NCBI GenBank assembly: GCA_015698045.1
Contig: BLAL01000319.1
Coordinates: 868,001-932,000, forward strand
Direction: 5' to 3'
Source of the DNA: Rhizophagus clarus
Lineage: Eukaryota > Glomeromycota > Glomeromycetes > Glomerales > Glomeraceae
Length of the DNA: 64,000 nt
Position numbers and translations under genes: made by a program. Positions 12,429 to 25,282 of the stretch are shown here, piece after piece (the stretch's first letter is position 1; each line of letters opens with the position of its first letter). The notes beneath the pieces were generated by a model, which worked only from the letters and a program-made list of their open reading frames with translations, made no database searches and was not told the origin of the DNA.

Positions 12429-13255
12429 CTAAGGTATTAAATTGGGTACAAGTTAGTGAGCTTCAAATACTAAATAGGGTTCTGATGAGTTTTGGTCACT
12501 TCCTTTTACAATTTGTAACATTCTTCATCTAACAGTATTTATATGAAACGGATCTTTGACCCAAAAGAAAAATACCGTACGGTACTTTGGGGGTATTTTT
12601 ATGACTACTAGGAATTCTTCGCTGATCAGCAATAGTCCTAAGACTGCCCTAAGTGTTCATTTTTATTTAAAAGGCTAGCAGCCACTGGCTCTTTTTGGTG
12701 GAATTTAATATTTTAGTATTGGATTTTTATGTTTATCTTTAAATTAGATTTCTTTATCTACGTATTAATAATGTTTTGATTAGTTTATAAATAAATAAAT
12801 AGTTGAAAGGGTTAGACCGGGTTGAATAAAATCCGCAGTAACACTTCGGATTTTAATATTTTTATAATGAAATTCGATAAATTATTAGATAAATAAAACC
12901 GATTTTTACAACATTTTTTCATTATAAGGTAAAAAATGTTGCTATTTTCATTTAATTCATAAATAAAAAACATCTCGCACCGTTTTTTATTAATAGGCGT
13001 TAAAAATGCTGCGAAAATATTTTTCCCACTGAATCCATAAATAAAAACGTTTCACAACATTTTTTCATTAATATAGTTAAAAAACGTTGCAAAAAGCCTT
13101 TTCTATGTGTAATAAAAACAGTTGCAACTTTTTTTTTGCGAACCTGCTGTAAACTATGATAATAATTAGCAATGAAAATTCGCCAGGGACTCAATTGATT
13201 AACTGTTGATATAGTATTTAAACTAAACTCACTAACTGTACTAAAAGAACCCTAG
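12429..13255. mobile_element. non-autonomous element with inverted ends CTARGG...GTTAGTGAG
   Basis: The left end reads CTAAGG, then GGGTACAAGTTAGTGAGC. The right end, reverse-complemented, reads CTAGGG, then AGTACAGTTAGTGAG. About 830 bp lie between them and no coding frame is present. The right end abuts the resumed BTB coding sequence. The same ends occur at 5192, 32009 and 36514. No clear target-site duplication could be defined. Confidence 0.55.
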
Positions 13256-13257
13256 TT

Positions 13258-13932
13258 CCCTTTATTAAATTTTATAATTTAACTTCCAAAGGGTTCTTGG
13301 ATAAAGTATATCCTTATAGAAAAACTCTGCCTAAAGAATTACGTGAAAATTTAGTTAAATATTTTTTAAATCCTAATAACCAATCAAATAAAAAATCAAA
13401 AGGTATTGATTCAAGAATAATTGCAATACAACATGCTGAATTAATCTCGAAATGGATTGATAAATTAGAAATTACTGACGAGATGAAAAATCCATATGAA
13501 TTCAAATTAATTCTTCGTGGATCCAGAGATGGATTCTCGCCTAATAAATTCCATGAAATTTGTGACAATCAACCTCATACTATAGCAATTATTAAAGTGA
13601 AAGACAATAGTGAAATTCTTGGAGGATATAATCCAATCATTTGGAAATCTGATGGGAATTATGGTGTTACTAAAGATAGTTTTATATTTTCTTTTAAGAG
13701 TAAAAGTAATGTTAAAAATTATGTTTTAAGTCAAGTAATTGAAGAAGAACTTGCTATATGTAATATGGTTGATTTTGGTCCAACATTTGGTTTTGATGAC
13801 CTCGCTATATTTGGAACAGATTTTTATAGTGGAAGTTGTTGTAATAGATCTGATTATGAAAAGGAGATTAGAGAAACTAATGATGAATTTTCCGTAGAAG
13901 AATACGAAATATTCCAAATTATGAAAGATTAA
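13258..13932 (+). pseudogene. BTB-BACK-TLDc gene, 3' half (end of BACK and TLDc domain)
   Basis: The frame resumes at CCC TTT ATT AAA (PFIKFYNLTS), exactly where the 5' half stopped at 9068. It continues through DKVYPYRKTLPKELRENLVK into a complete TLDc domain (ILRGSRDGFSPNKFHEIC, then EILGGYNPIIW, DSFIFSF and FSVEEYEIFQI) and a TAA stop. Nothing in this half is frameshifted, so the insertion is not old or the TLDc part has stayed under constraint. Without its upstream exons it probably makes no normal product. Confidence 0.87.
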
Positions 13933-16608
13933 TTACTTGGTTTATAAAAGGAACAGATATTTCTATATTTTAAACTATTGATTACTTGATTAACAATTAT
14001 ATTTCAATAGAAGTTTTGATTTCATTCTAAGAATAAATTTTTCTGCTGATTATTTTTTACGTATTCTTATATTATTATTTGATGTTTTGATAATGGTTGT
14101 ATAATTCTAGCCCTAAAGTGAGTATACATCTAATTTAAAAACGTATTAATCAATCACAATCCATTTATATTTACTTTGGATTGTAATTTTATGGACCGCA
14201 AAACCTATTGCATCACGTCATTTGTTGAATGAACTTATTAATATAAAGGCATATTTAAATAAAAAAATTTTGTTTACACATTATATAATTCTTTCATTAG
14301 TTGTCGAAATATCTAATTAAATGTTACTAATAATTACCTTTTACTAAACATTATAATTAATTAGTACGTTGCTATAATAATTAATTCAATAAAATTTATT
14401 CAATGAATAATTATATATTATGTGAAGCTTATCAATATATTAAACCGAAACTAATGTATACTTTCGTTTTATTTTACCACATTCAGATCGACTAACTTCT
14501 TTATCACACTGTATCAATGTCTGTATATGTCAGTTATTGTTAAAGCAATCATCTCATACAAATCTGATCGAAAAAATGAGGCTTTACAAGTTGCAAACAC
14601 TTATGTTCTTAATGACATAACATCCCTGTAACACAAATTATGACAACAAAAGTGAACAAATCTTAATAATATGAGAATCATATTCTTTGGATTTAAGAAA
14701 TATTTCATTTATGGGACATTAAACTACAAATTTTACTACAAATTTATATATAATATTAACCTAATTTTTGCATGGTTACATTATTTGAAACAGTAATAAA
14801 GAATTACAATTAATCTAACAATTGTTCATAAAATTTAGCCAGTGTTAACAAATAAAACTTTGGTTTTACAAATTTGCAAAATTTGAAATATTATAACTCC
14901 CTTATTTTAATTTATGGAAAGCCTTCATTTCAATCTTAATCAGAGTCGTTTATATAACGAAAAGATACTGTATATCTTTGCTGACTTAGGTAATAATATT
15001 ATATATTTGTTTCAGCTGCTGCAGCCAGCAGGTCAAATGAATAATTAGAATACTTAGATTTTAATCGGTTTATCTACCAATGCTACATATATTTTTTTTT
15101 TACTATTTGTTAAAATTAAGATACTTTATTGAATGAGGAAAAACATGTTTAACGGTGTAAGTAAAAATTATTGTTTAAATTTTAACTACACGCTTTAATT
15201 TAATAATTATAATATACGTATAATAGTTTTGATACATTATAAAATAAAATATCTTGAGTTGTAATCTAAATGTCCTATAACTATAAGTCCGTCCGTCCAA
15301 GTGCATCAAAAATAAACTTTTTTAAAATAACTTCTATTTCTTAGTTTTTTAACATAAACATTATTAAAATATTAGTTACAATTCAAAATTATCGGTATGG
15401 AAGTAGCAAAGTTTCGGGCTCACAACAGATCCGTTTCCAGTTTTTAAAATATGATTTTTTTATTTGAAACGATCATGTGACGCGAAACTTTTGATTTACG
15501 ATCCCGGAGTGCAACGAACGACTCGAAATTTGGTTCATAAAAACAATGTTCAAATTCTGTATGTCGCGTGAAGAAAATCGTACGATTGCGCATTATTAAG
15601 TTTAATATCACTGTGAACTTGCCTATTATTTTGCCAATATACATTACTGTAGAAAATTACTAATGCCATTTTTTCGTGAATAAAAATGATTTTAATAAAT
15701 TAATTAAAAAATTTCATTATTTAAAATGGGCAGATTCATGCTCAAATATAGCGTTGATAAAAAAATTTTATTATATAAAATTTTTTACTTATTATAATCA
15801 GTACGTATTGGGATATAAATATTTCAGGATTACTATGTGCGTCAAATTTTTCATCAATATAATTGTATGTTTCATTAAACTTAAAATAACCCCTACATCT
15901 ATAAGTGTATTTCTGAGGTTTAGATGTGAACTTGAGTGCACAACTTTACCCTTCACAATCGATCAAAAACCTTCAATAAATTAGAGCTCATAATGGTAAT
16001 TAGGGATGAAATTAACCTCTCAAAGAAGCTTCCATTTAGAGAACTGTATTCATTTTAGTAAGAAAATATCATAAGATATATAAAGAAAAAGCTGCTCAGT
16101 TATTTATAATTTCATACATAAAAAGGTACAGAATGTTTTCATCAAATTGAAAAGTTGACTAACCCCATACTCTTAATTGTACCCTCAATTATATCCAACA
16201 CCTCAGCAACCTACTTGTATAACATGATCTTCTGATGATTCTTTCTTGTAGAGTTAGACCCCAAAAATAGTGTTAACCATTTATTTTCACCGTCTCATAC
16301 TAGTTAAATAAATATGTTGGAAGTGAAATGAATAATAAAAAAACACAGTTATTGGCCATAAATATATTACGAAATGTCGACTCTCAAATCTAAACATTAC
16401 GGTAAATGATATTTAGAACACGTATATTGTAATGGAAAGTTACGAATAGACATATGATTGATGATAATTTGACAATGAATTTAGTATAATCGCTCTTCTA
16501 CCGAACTGGCCGTGATGCTTATTTTCGATAGTGCTTAATTTCGGAAGTATATGGTATATGAGAATTTTTACATGTGACTTAAAAGTATTCGATCATAATG
16601 ACGTATTT
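13933..16608. other. intergenic, no gene seen
   Basis: AT-rich, mostly non-repetitive sequence. Frames at 15444-15644 and 15676-15984 have no recognisable domain and no splice support. I see no RNA gene. Confidence 0.5.
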
Positions 16609-16697
16609 TATCGACCAGAATTTAACCGGAATTTCCTAATATATAATAAGTTGATCATCAACCTTTGTCAATTTTTCTTTGAAATACAAAAATTTCT
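16609..16697 (+). promoter_or_regulatory. conserved upstream block of a BTB gene
   Basis: The stretch contains GAATTTAACCGGAATTTC and, nearer the ATG, TGTCAATTTTTCTTTG then AATAC or AATAT and TTTTTAT. Both are also found before the intact gene at 21685 (21600-21684). Shared flanks can mean conserved promoter elements or simply a recent duplication of the locus. Confidence 0.5.
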
Positions 16698-18160
16698 ATG
16701 ATGACATTTATACCAAAGTTAGTCCAAAATTTACTTGAAATTTTAGAAGATAATGAATATTACGATGTTATCATCGAAGTTGGTAATGACCCTTATGTAA
16801 AAATATTTCGTGCTCATATGGTCATTTTATATTATCGGTCTCCCTATTTGCAAAGAACTTTATCAACAAATAAAAGGAGAGACGATATCATTTTGACACA
16901 TATTAAATTACCAAATATTTCTCCAGAGACTTTTCAAATAATCTTAAGGTAAAAGAGAATTAAAAATATTGACTTATAATGAGTAGAATTTTTTTTGTTT
17001 CTTTAATATTTACATAATTAATTTTTTTTTAAAGATATATTTATGCGGGAAACCTCTCTTTAATTGAATATGATACTTTAAATATCATTAAAATCTTGGT
17101 CGCCGCCAGTGAACTTGGACTTCAAGAACTAATCACTAATATACAATCATTTTTGATTAAAAATAAAGTAAGTTGGATAAAGCAAAATTTTAACCTGGTT
17201 TATCAAACATGTTTTGAGAATGATTCTTTCTCGGAATTACAAAATTTTTGTACGGATTTAATTACTAGAAAACCAGAGAATGTTTTCAGATCAATTGATT
17301 TTAATTCAATTTCAGAAAAATGTTTGATTTCTCTTATCCAACGCGATAATATTCAAATTGATGATATTAAGGTTTGGGAGCATGTTCTTAAATGGGGTAT
17401 TGCACAAAATCCTGAACTTCCTTCAGATCTTTCGAATTATTCAAAAGATGATATTAATATTTTAAGTAATACATTGCAACGATGTATTCCTTTTATTAAA
17501 TTTTATAATTTAACTTCTGAAGAATTTTTGAATAAAGTACATCCGTATGAAAAAATTTTGCCTAAAGAATTGCGTAAAAATCTAGTTAAATATTATTTAA
17601 ATCCGAAAAACCAATTAATTAAAAAATTAAAAAATATTGATTCAAAAATAATTACAATTCAACATGCTGAATTAATCTTAAAATGGATTGATTGATTGGA
17701 TATTACCGGCAGAGTAAAAAATTCATATAGTTTTAAGTTGATTCTTCGTGGATCTCGTGATGGATTTTCATCTCATAAATTCCATAAGATTTGTGATGGT
17801 ATATTTAATACTGTATCGATTATTAGAGTGCAAGGTAGTAATGAAATTCTTGGAGGTTATAATCCAACCATTTGGAATTCTATTGAAGGTTATAACACTA
17901 CTAAAGATAGTTTTATATTCTCTTTTAAGGATATGTATAATATTAATAATTATGTTTTAAGTCGTGTAGCTGATGAAAAAAAAGCTATATTTGGTAGTAT
18001 TGATTTTGGTCCAACTTTTGGCAGTGACCTTACGATATTTGGGGAAAGATATTATGGTTTAAGTCATTGTGATAGTCGTTTTTATGAAAAACGGATCAGA
18101 GAAACAAGCTATTATTTTTCTGTTTGGGAGTATGAAATATTTCAAATTATAAAGAATTAA
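16698..18160 (+). pseudogene. BTB-BACK-TLDc gene with one in-frame stop
   Basis: Two exons: 16698-16948 and 17035-18160, separated by a phase-2 GT-AG intron at the position shared by the whole cluster (between LR and YIY). Exon 1 encodes the BTB start (VQNLLEILEDNEYYD...AHMVILYYRSPYL). Exon 2 encodes BACK and a complete TLDc domain (ILRGSRDGFSSHKFHKIC...FSVWEYEIFQI). A TGA at 17693-17695 replaces the Lys codon after KWID. The frame is otherwise unbroken and continues unchanged for 154 codons. It is either a very young pseudogene, a readthrough case or a base error. Its role would be like that of its siblings: BTB adaptor plus TLDc. Confidence 0.85.
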
Positions 18161-18752
18161 TTTATTATTTAATATTGAAAATACATACATTATTTTTTAG
18201 GATTATTATTCTTTATTTACAAAACAACAACGATTTTTGAATTCTTTAATGAATTTTTCAATCATCCATATTAAGGTGTGCACAGTCAATGTAAATGTGA
18301 ATATTATATTAAATTTAAATAAATATACAGACCATTTTGAATCCAGTTTATATTTAATATCTTATAAATCCAAATTCCTTTTGGTATCATACCATTCCTT
18401 TATCTTGGTTTAATGCGTAAATTTTTAAACAACAAAGTTTTTGAATATACATTAAACTTTGAGGAATTAGGTTGGATTGAATACCAGCCTCCAATATACA
18501 TTCCTCAATATAATTATAAATGACTATGCAAGGTGAAATAATATTTTACATTTTTGGTACACTTTTAAGTAAATATCAATACTTGGACAATGTGAGTTAA
18601 AAAAAAATGCGAAGATCAGCAGTCAGGTGATTAGGCCGGTTTCGGTCCAAAATATTTCTCCGATTCCGAAACTTACCAAATAAATCCAATATCGTCACAT
18701 TAAAGTTACCCATTACATTCTTTGACTGTTTGACAATCGAAAGTTGATTATA
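18161..18752. other. intergenic, no gene seen
   Basis: AT-rich spacer between two BTB genes. A GC-richer patch at about 18610-18700 shows no frame or inverted ends that I could define. Confidence 0.5.
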
Positions 18753-20642
18753 ATGTATGACGACAAATTTTTACCAAAATTATCACAAAATTTACTCGAA
18801 ATTTTAAAAGATAATGAATTTTATGATATAACTATTGAAGTTGGTAATGACCCTTACGTAAAAATTTTTCGTGCTCATATGATTATTTTAAATTATCGCT
18901 CCCTTTATTTGCGAAGAATTTTGTCAACCAATAAAAAGAAAGATGATGGAAGTCTGACACATATTAAGTTACCAAATATTGCACCTGAAATTTTTCAAAT
19001 GGTCTTAAGGTAATAAAATTGATATATATACAGTATATATACGTATATAATATACTATAACGGTTTTTTTTAAAAAAAAAAAAAAATAATAATTTTTTTT
19101 ACGAAGATATTGAAATTTTCTTTCTTTTTTTTAGGTATATTTATGGAGGAAGGCTTTCCTTAGAGGAATATGATACCCAAGATATTATTAAAATTTTGAT
19201 TGCATCCAGTGAACTTAATCTTCAAGAGTTAATCACACATTTACAATTATTTTTGATTGAAAATAAAAAAAACTGGATGGAACAAAATTTTAATTTGATA
19301 TATCAGACAAGTTTTGAGAATGATTCTTTCTTGAAATTACAAAATTTTTGTAAGGAATTAATTTTCAAAGAACCAGAAAAAATTTTTAATTCAATTGATT
19401 TTATTTCACTATCGGAAAAATGTATGATTTCTCTTATTCAACATGATAACTTTCAAGTGAACGTTATTCAAGTTTGGGAACAAGTGCTTAAATGGGGTAT
19501 TGCTCAAAATTCTGACCTTCCTTCAGATCTTTCAAGTTATTCAAAAAGTGATTTTAATATCTTAAAGAATACGTTAAAACGATTAACCCCACTTATTAAA
19601 TTATTTAATTTGAATCATAAAGAATTCTTGGACAAGGTTTATCCATATAAAAAAAATCTTATCAAAAGATTTACGTGAAAATTTAGTTAGGCATTTTATA
19701 AATCAACCAAATAATAATCCGGAACAAATTATAACTAAGGAATTTGATCCTATGACAATATCAAGTGTACAAAAGAATCATTTAATCGAAAAAGATTTTG
19801 ATTTAATAGTTGATGAAATGAATGATCTTATTCACAAATTAGTAAATTAAGTATTTGGACCTGAATTAATAAAAAAGAGGGTTATTGAATATTTTAGTGA
19901 TCATAATATAAATGCACAAGATACTTATAATTGGTTATTAAATGACCAAATTAATGCAAATTCTATTTTTTTACTTGGATATTTTGATTTTGTAACGAGT
20001 GAAAATGAAAGAGCAATTAATTTGTTTATTAATGCATCAGAGAAAAATCATACATTAGCTCAATTCTTTGTTGGTAGTTGTTATGAAAATGGGTATGGAA
20101 CTATAAAAGATGAAAAATTAGCTTTTGAATATTATGAAAAAGCGGCTAATAAAAATTATGCAACAGCACAGTCCGTAATTGGTTATTGCTATGAAAAAGG
20201 AACGGGTATTAAACGAGATTTAAAAATGGCTTTTTATTGGTATGAAAAAGCTTCAAATAATGGAAATATAATAGCTAAACATAATCTTGGTGTTTTTTAT
20301 AGAAGTCGAATTGGTATAAAAAAAGATTATAGTAAAGCATTTGAGTTGTTTAAACAATCAGCCGATGGAGGATATTCAGGTGGAATAACAGTTTTAGGAG
20401 ATTGTTATAGTAATGGTATTGGAATTAAAATTAATAAACAAAAAGCATTTGAATTATATCAAAATGCTGCAAATTCAGGAAATTATGTAGCACAAAATAA
20501 TCTTGCTTTAATGTATGAAAATGGAGATGTAATTGAAAAAGATATAGATAAAGCGATTTACTGGTATAAAAATTCTGCAAAACAAGGATATGAAAAAGCA
20601 AAAAATAGTTTAAAAAGACTTCAAATCAATAATTTATTATAA
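18753..20642 (+). pseudogene. BTB-BACK-Sel1-repeat gene, frameshifted
   Basis: Exon 1 is 18753-19009 (ATG TAT GAC; an upstream TTG is not a start). The phase-2 intron is 19010-19134 and exon 2 starts at 19135. BTB and BACK regions match the intact sibling at 21685. A run of 8 A (19649-19656) has one base too many, shifting the frame after KVYPYKK. In the corrected frame a TAA at 19848-19850 replaces a Glu codon. The rest is open to 20642 and encodes Sel1-like repeats (AFEYYEKAANKNYATAQ, then GYCYEKGTGI and so on), which form helical solenoids used for protein binding. The two lesions suggest loss of function. Confidence 0.87.
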
Positions 20643-21599
20643 AATTTATTTATGCAGCATCGGTTATTTATAAGCGTCCATTGATAAATAAAGGATGATA
20701 TATTTTGTATAATGCACAATTTAATTTATAATAAAGAAATGAAAAAAATCATAGGCATTAGCCATAAAATTACGAAACTATTAAGCTATGTTTATTCAAA
20801 TCTACACTATACGATAAATGATATTTAAAACACGTAAAAAATCCTAAGATGTATATTTCAAAAAGATGCATACGGTCTCAAGTGTACCAGACAGCGGACA
20901 CTAATGTTTAATGGTAATAAAAATTATGGATAGACATATGACTAATAATAATTTGTTCATGAGAATTCGATTTTTATGTGAACTTGGTGTAATTACACAT
21001 CTACATAAACCTTTCTATGTTATGAATAATTTTGATATATGGGATATGCGAAGTATCAAAATCCCAAATAAATGGCCAAATTTTCACATGATATTCGACC
21101 TGAATTATAAAATTAGCATGATGAATCATGATTTGCGAGTTTATTTTGTTCTTACTTCATTAAAATTTGAAATAAAAAACTTCTTCATTACCATCCAAAT
21201 CATCATCTCCCCATGTAATTTCATCATCACCTCCATGAGCATTTTCCCCATAAACTTTCATTATTAGGTATCTTCCACATTAATTGGTCGTCAATATTTG
21301 TTTAGTTGCTTACATTTTTTTAAAGGTGAAAATTTTAACGTTGAAAAACATTAGAAATTAAATTTTAACCAAAATGTGGCGGTTAAATTAAGATTTTATA
21401 TACATTACACTTACATATGATTAAAATAAAATGAGCATAACCTTTTATATATCAATCCAACTTAGGAAACTAAATCGTACTTTTATAGCACTTGATCAGT
21501 TGACCTAATCTATTATGATATTTCTTTTTTGAATTTCATGACCATTTAAAATAGGGTTTAAGGCCGAATTATATTCGATCGTCATATCACACTTTTTCG
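20643..21599. other. intergenic, no gene seen
   Basis: A 118-codon frame at 20911-21267 has no recognisable domain. The last part approaches the conserved upstream block of the next BTB gene. Confidence 0.5.
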
Positions 21600-21684
21600 G
21601 GCCGAATTTAACCGGAATTTCAAATTCAAATATTCAACGTTTTGACGATTTGCCAATTTTTCTTTGGAATATAAAATTTTTATA
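21600..21684 (+). promoter_or_regulatory. conserved upstream block of a BTB gene
   Basis: It shares GAATTTAACCGGAATTTC and the C/T-rich stretch before the ATG with 16609-16697. Confidence 0.5.
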
Positions 21685-23564
21685 ATGGATGACAATACGT
21701 TTTTACCAAAATTATCTCAAAATTTACTTGAAATTTTAGAAGATGATGAATTTTATGATATAACCATTGAGGTCGGTAATGATCCTTATGTAAAAATTTT
21801 TCGTGCCCATATGGTTATTTTAAATTATCGTTCCCCTTATTTGCGAAGAATTTTATCAACTAATGTTGGTAAAAATAAAAATGACGGAAGTTTGACGCAT
21901 ATTAAGTTACCAAATATTTCACCCGAAATTTTTCAAATGGTCTTAAGGTAAGAAAAATAATATATTATAACAACTTTTTTTTTAAAAATGGAAATTTAGT
22001 TTTTGCGAAAATATTAAATGTTCCCGTTCTTTTTAGGTATATTTATGGAGGAAGGCTTTCCTTGGAAGAATATGATACTTTAGATATTATTAAAATTTTG
22101 GTTGCTTCCAGTGAACTTAATCTTCAAGAGTTAATCACACATTTACAATTATTTTTGATTGAAAATAAAAAAAACTGGATGGAACAAAATTTTAATTTGA
22201 TATATCAGACAAGTTTTGAGAATGATTCTTTCTTGAAATTACAAAATTTTTGTATGGAATTAATGTTTAAAGAACCAGAAAAAATTTTTAATTCAATTGA
22301 TTTTATTTCACTTTCAGAAAAATGTATGATTTCTCTTATTCAACATGATAACTTTCAAGTGAACGTTATTCAAGTTTGGGAACAAGTGCTTAAGTGGGGT
22401 ATTGCTCAAAATTCTGAACTTCCTTCAGATCTTTCAAATTATTCAAAAGATGATTTTAATGTCTTAAAGGATACTTTACAACGATTAATTCCCTTTATTA
22501 AATTCTTTAATTTAAATCATAAAGAATTTTTGGACAAAGTCTATCCGTACAAAAAGGTTTTACCAAAAGATTTACGTGAAAATTTAGTTAGACATTTTAT
22601 AAATCAACCAAATAATAATCCAGAACTAAATATAATTAAAGAAATTGATTCTATGACAATATCATGTATACAAGAAAATCTTTCAATTGAAAAAGATTTT
22701 AATGTAATAGTCGGCAAAATAAATGATCTTATTTATGAATTATTAAATGAAGCATGTGAATTTATATTAGTTAAACAAAAAGTTATTAAATATTTTAGTG
22801 ATCATATTATAAATACAAAAGATACTTATAATTGGTTATTAAATAACCAAATTAGTACAAATTCTATTTTTTTACTTGGATATTTTAATTTTCATGGAAT
22901 TATAACAAGTGAAAATAATAAGAAAGCATTTAACTTATTCATTATTGCATCAGAAAAAAATCATATACTAGCTCAATATTTTGTTGGTAGATGTTATGAA
23001 AATGGGTATGGAACTATAAAAAATGAAAAATTAGCTTTTGAATATTGTGAAAAGGCAGCTAATAAAAATTATGCAATAGCACAGACTGTAATTGGCTATT
23101 TCTATGAAAAAGGAACAGGTATTAAAGCAGATTTAAAAATGGCTTTTTACTGGTGTGAAAAAGCTGCAAATAATGGAAATGCAGTAGCTTTACATAATCT
23201 TGGTATTTTTTATAAAAATGGAATTGGTATTAAAATGGATTATAATAAAGCATTTGAATTATTTAAGCAATCAGCTGAAGGCGGGGATGTTAGTGGAATA
23301 ACAATGTTAGGTAATTGTTATTATGGTGGTATTGGAACTAAAATTGACAAACAAAAAGCATTTGAATTATATCAAAGTGCTGCAAATTCAGGAAATTGTG
23401 TAGCACAAAATAATCTTGCTTCAATGTACGAAAATGGATATGGAATTGCAAAAGATATAGATAAAGCGATTTACTGGTATAAAAATTCTGCAAAACAAGG
23501 TTATGAAATAGCAAAAAATAATTTAGAAAGACTTCAAATCAATAATATTTCCTTAAAATTTTAA
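21685..23564 (+). CDS. BTB-BACK protein with C-terminal Sel1-like repeats
   Basis: Two exons, 21685-21947 and 22037-23564, are joined by a phase-2 GT-AG intron and give 596 residues. The ATG (MDDNTFLPKL) is chosen because it matches the start of all siblings; an upstream TTG is ignored. Residues about 5-90 form the BTB domain (ITIEVGNDPYVKIFRAHMVI), about 100-200 the BACK region (YIYGGRLSLEEYD, then WEQVLKWGIAQN), and about 330-590 five to six Sel1-like repeats (KAFNLFIIASEKNHILAQYF...YENGYGI). BTB-BACK proteins commonly act as Cullin-3 substrate adaptors; here Sel1 repeats would replace Kelch or TLDc as the partner-binding module. Substrate unknown. The frame is intact. Confidence 0.92.
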
Positions 23565-24249
23565 AATTTTACAAGACAGTGATTATATATTCTTCAATGA
23601 TATAATAAGTGAAATAGATTTGTATAATTATTCTTATATGGTTTCCTTTATACTTGAATAGTATATTTTGCTTCTGATTATATTTTTCCTTTTAAAGTAA
23701 TTTCAACACCAAATAATTTGCTTCTTAAAAAAAAAAAATTCCGTGAAAATGTAATTTTTACAGTATTTTCACATATAAGACATAGAATGCAGATTATTGA
23801 TTATTTATTCTGTGAAATGAGACCTTTTACATAAAAACATAGAATACAGGGCAAAGTCAGTTAATTGACGATTGTTATAAAATGTTCTGTTCAAATCATT
23901 TCACTTCATTTATTTTGAAAATAATTAAATAATTCATATATAAAATAATTACTAAACCTAAATTACGCTTATTTTTATTGTAAACAAATAGTAAATAAAT
24001 AATGACATGTTTTTTAGTTGCAACTTTCATTTCTGAAGTCGATAATTTTTTGATCAAAATAGAAATAAAATGAGTAAAGAAATTAAATGGTTAATCTCTA
24101 ACTTTATTTGCATTTAATAAGGCAAAAGATTGTAGTAGGGTTTACTTGGCCAATTGATAATATACTGTACATTCGTGATTACGGCAATCGATTCGTCAGA
24201 ACTATGGTTGAACCAATCGATCGCGATTATCACAACCGAAGTGATCAAT
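23565..24249. other. intergenic, no gene seen
   Basis: AT-rich spacer. A frame starting at 24108 belongs partly to the decayed BTB relic that follows. Confidence 0.5.
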
Positions 24250-25028
24250 TTATTTGTAAACGATCTCAAAAAACTGGGTTTAAATCAACTTCAGGAAAAT
24301 GTTTTCTTTTATTAAACATGATAATCATATTCAAAGATAATTTTAAAGTTTGGGAACATGTTTTTCAATGGATATTGCTCAAAATCCCGAGCTTCTTTAG
24401 ATCCTTCGAATTATTCAAAAGACGATTTTAATATTTTAAAGAATACCATGTATTCCTTTATTAAGTATTTTTGAGTAATGTGTAAGAGTTACGTGAGAAT
24501 TTGCTTAAATATTTTTTGAAACCTAATAGCAAAAGATTGATTAATCCGAAAAGTCTTTATTCGAAAATAATTACATACAAACACGTTGAATTAATCTCAA
24601 AATGGATTGATAAACCAAAAATTACTGCTGGCGAAATAAAAATCCACATACATTCAAATTAATTCTTCATGAATTTATGTGATGAATTCTCACCAAGTAA
24701 ATTTCATTAAATCTATAATAATCAATTTCATACTATAACAATAAAGATAATATAAAATTCTTGGATTCAATAATCATTTGAACCAATAAAATGGGAACAA
24801 TTCGTGTAAGGATAGTTTCACATTTTCTTTTAGGATGGAATAACGTTGAAAATTTTGTGAAAAGCTCAATATTTGCCATATATAATAACTTAATTATGGA
24901 CTACCATTCGTATTAATGACATTTGCTATTATAATCGAAGTCATTGCAGTTGTTTTAGTTATGAAATGTCGATTAGATAAACTAGCGGCTACATTTCCGT
25001 AAAAGAATATGAAATAATTCGAACATAG
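24250..25028 (+). pseudogene. decayed BTB-BACK-TLDc relic
   Basis: Nucleotide similarity to the siblings is clear but broken by many indels and stops. Examples are TTCAGGAAAATG (SEKC of BACK), KVWEHVFQW, GAATTATTCAAAAGACGATTTTAA and KKWID-type segments, followed by fragments of the TLDc domain up to GTAAAAGAATATGAAATA. BTB exon 1 is not recognisable. This is the oldest copy in the cluster. Confidence 0.8.
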
Positions 25029-25282
25029 TTGGTTCTTAATAGAAACTTTATGAAATATCTTTAAACAAATTTAAAGAAAAGTACTAAAATACTTGTTTAT
25101 GCATTAATTACGTTCAATTCTTACGATCTTAATTAGCTGCGGATCGACATAGCATACGGAATTAAATAATACCCGAGTCCGTGCGATCAGATGATCAAAA
25201 TTTCCTAATAAAGTTACAGATGTCATATAATTTTTTTTTTACCGTACTGATTTTTTTTCATTTTTTTTTTCGAAAGACGAAA

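Noticed and set aside
13255..13256. The CTAG ends as Helitron 3' termini
   Set aside because: The ends occur in inverted pairs, there is no 3' hairpin before CTAG, and no TC start was found.
15444..15984. Frames of 66 and 102 codons
   Set aside because: No recognisable domain and typical chance length in this composition.
20911..21267. 118-codon frame between BTB genes
   Set aside because: No recognisable motif; no relative in front of the other cluster genes.
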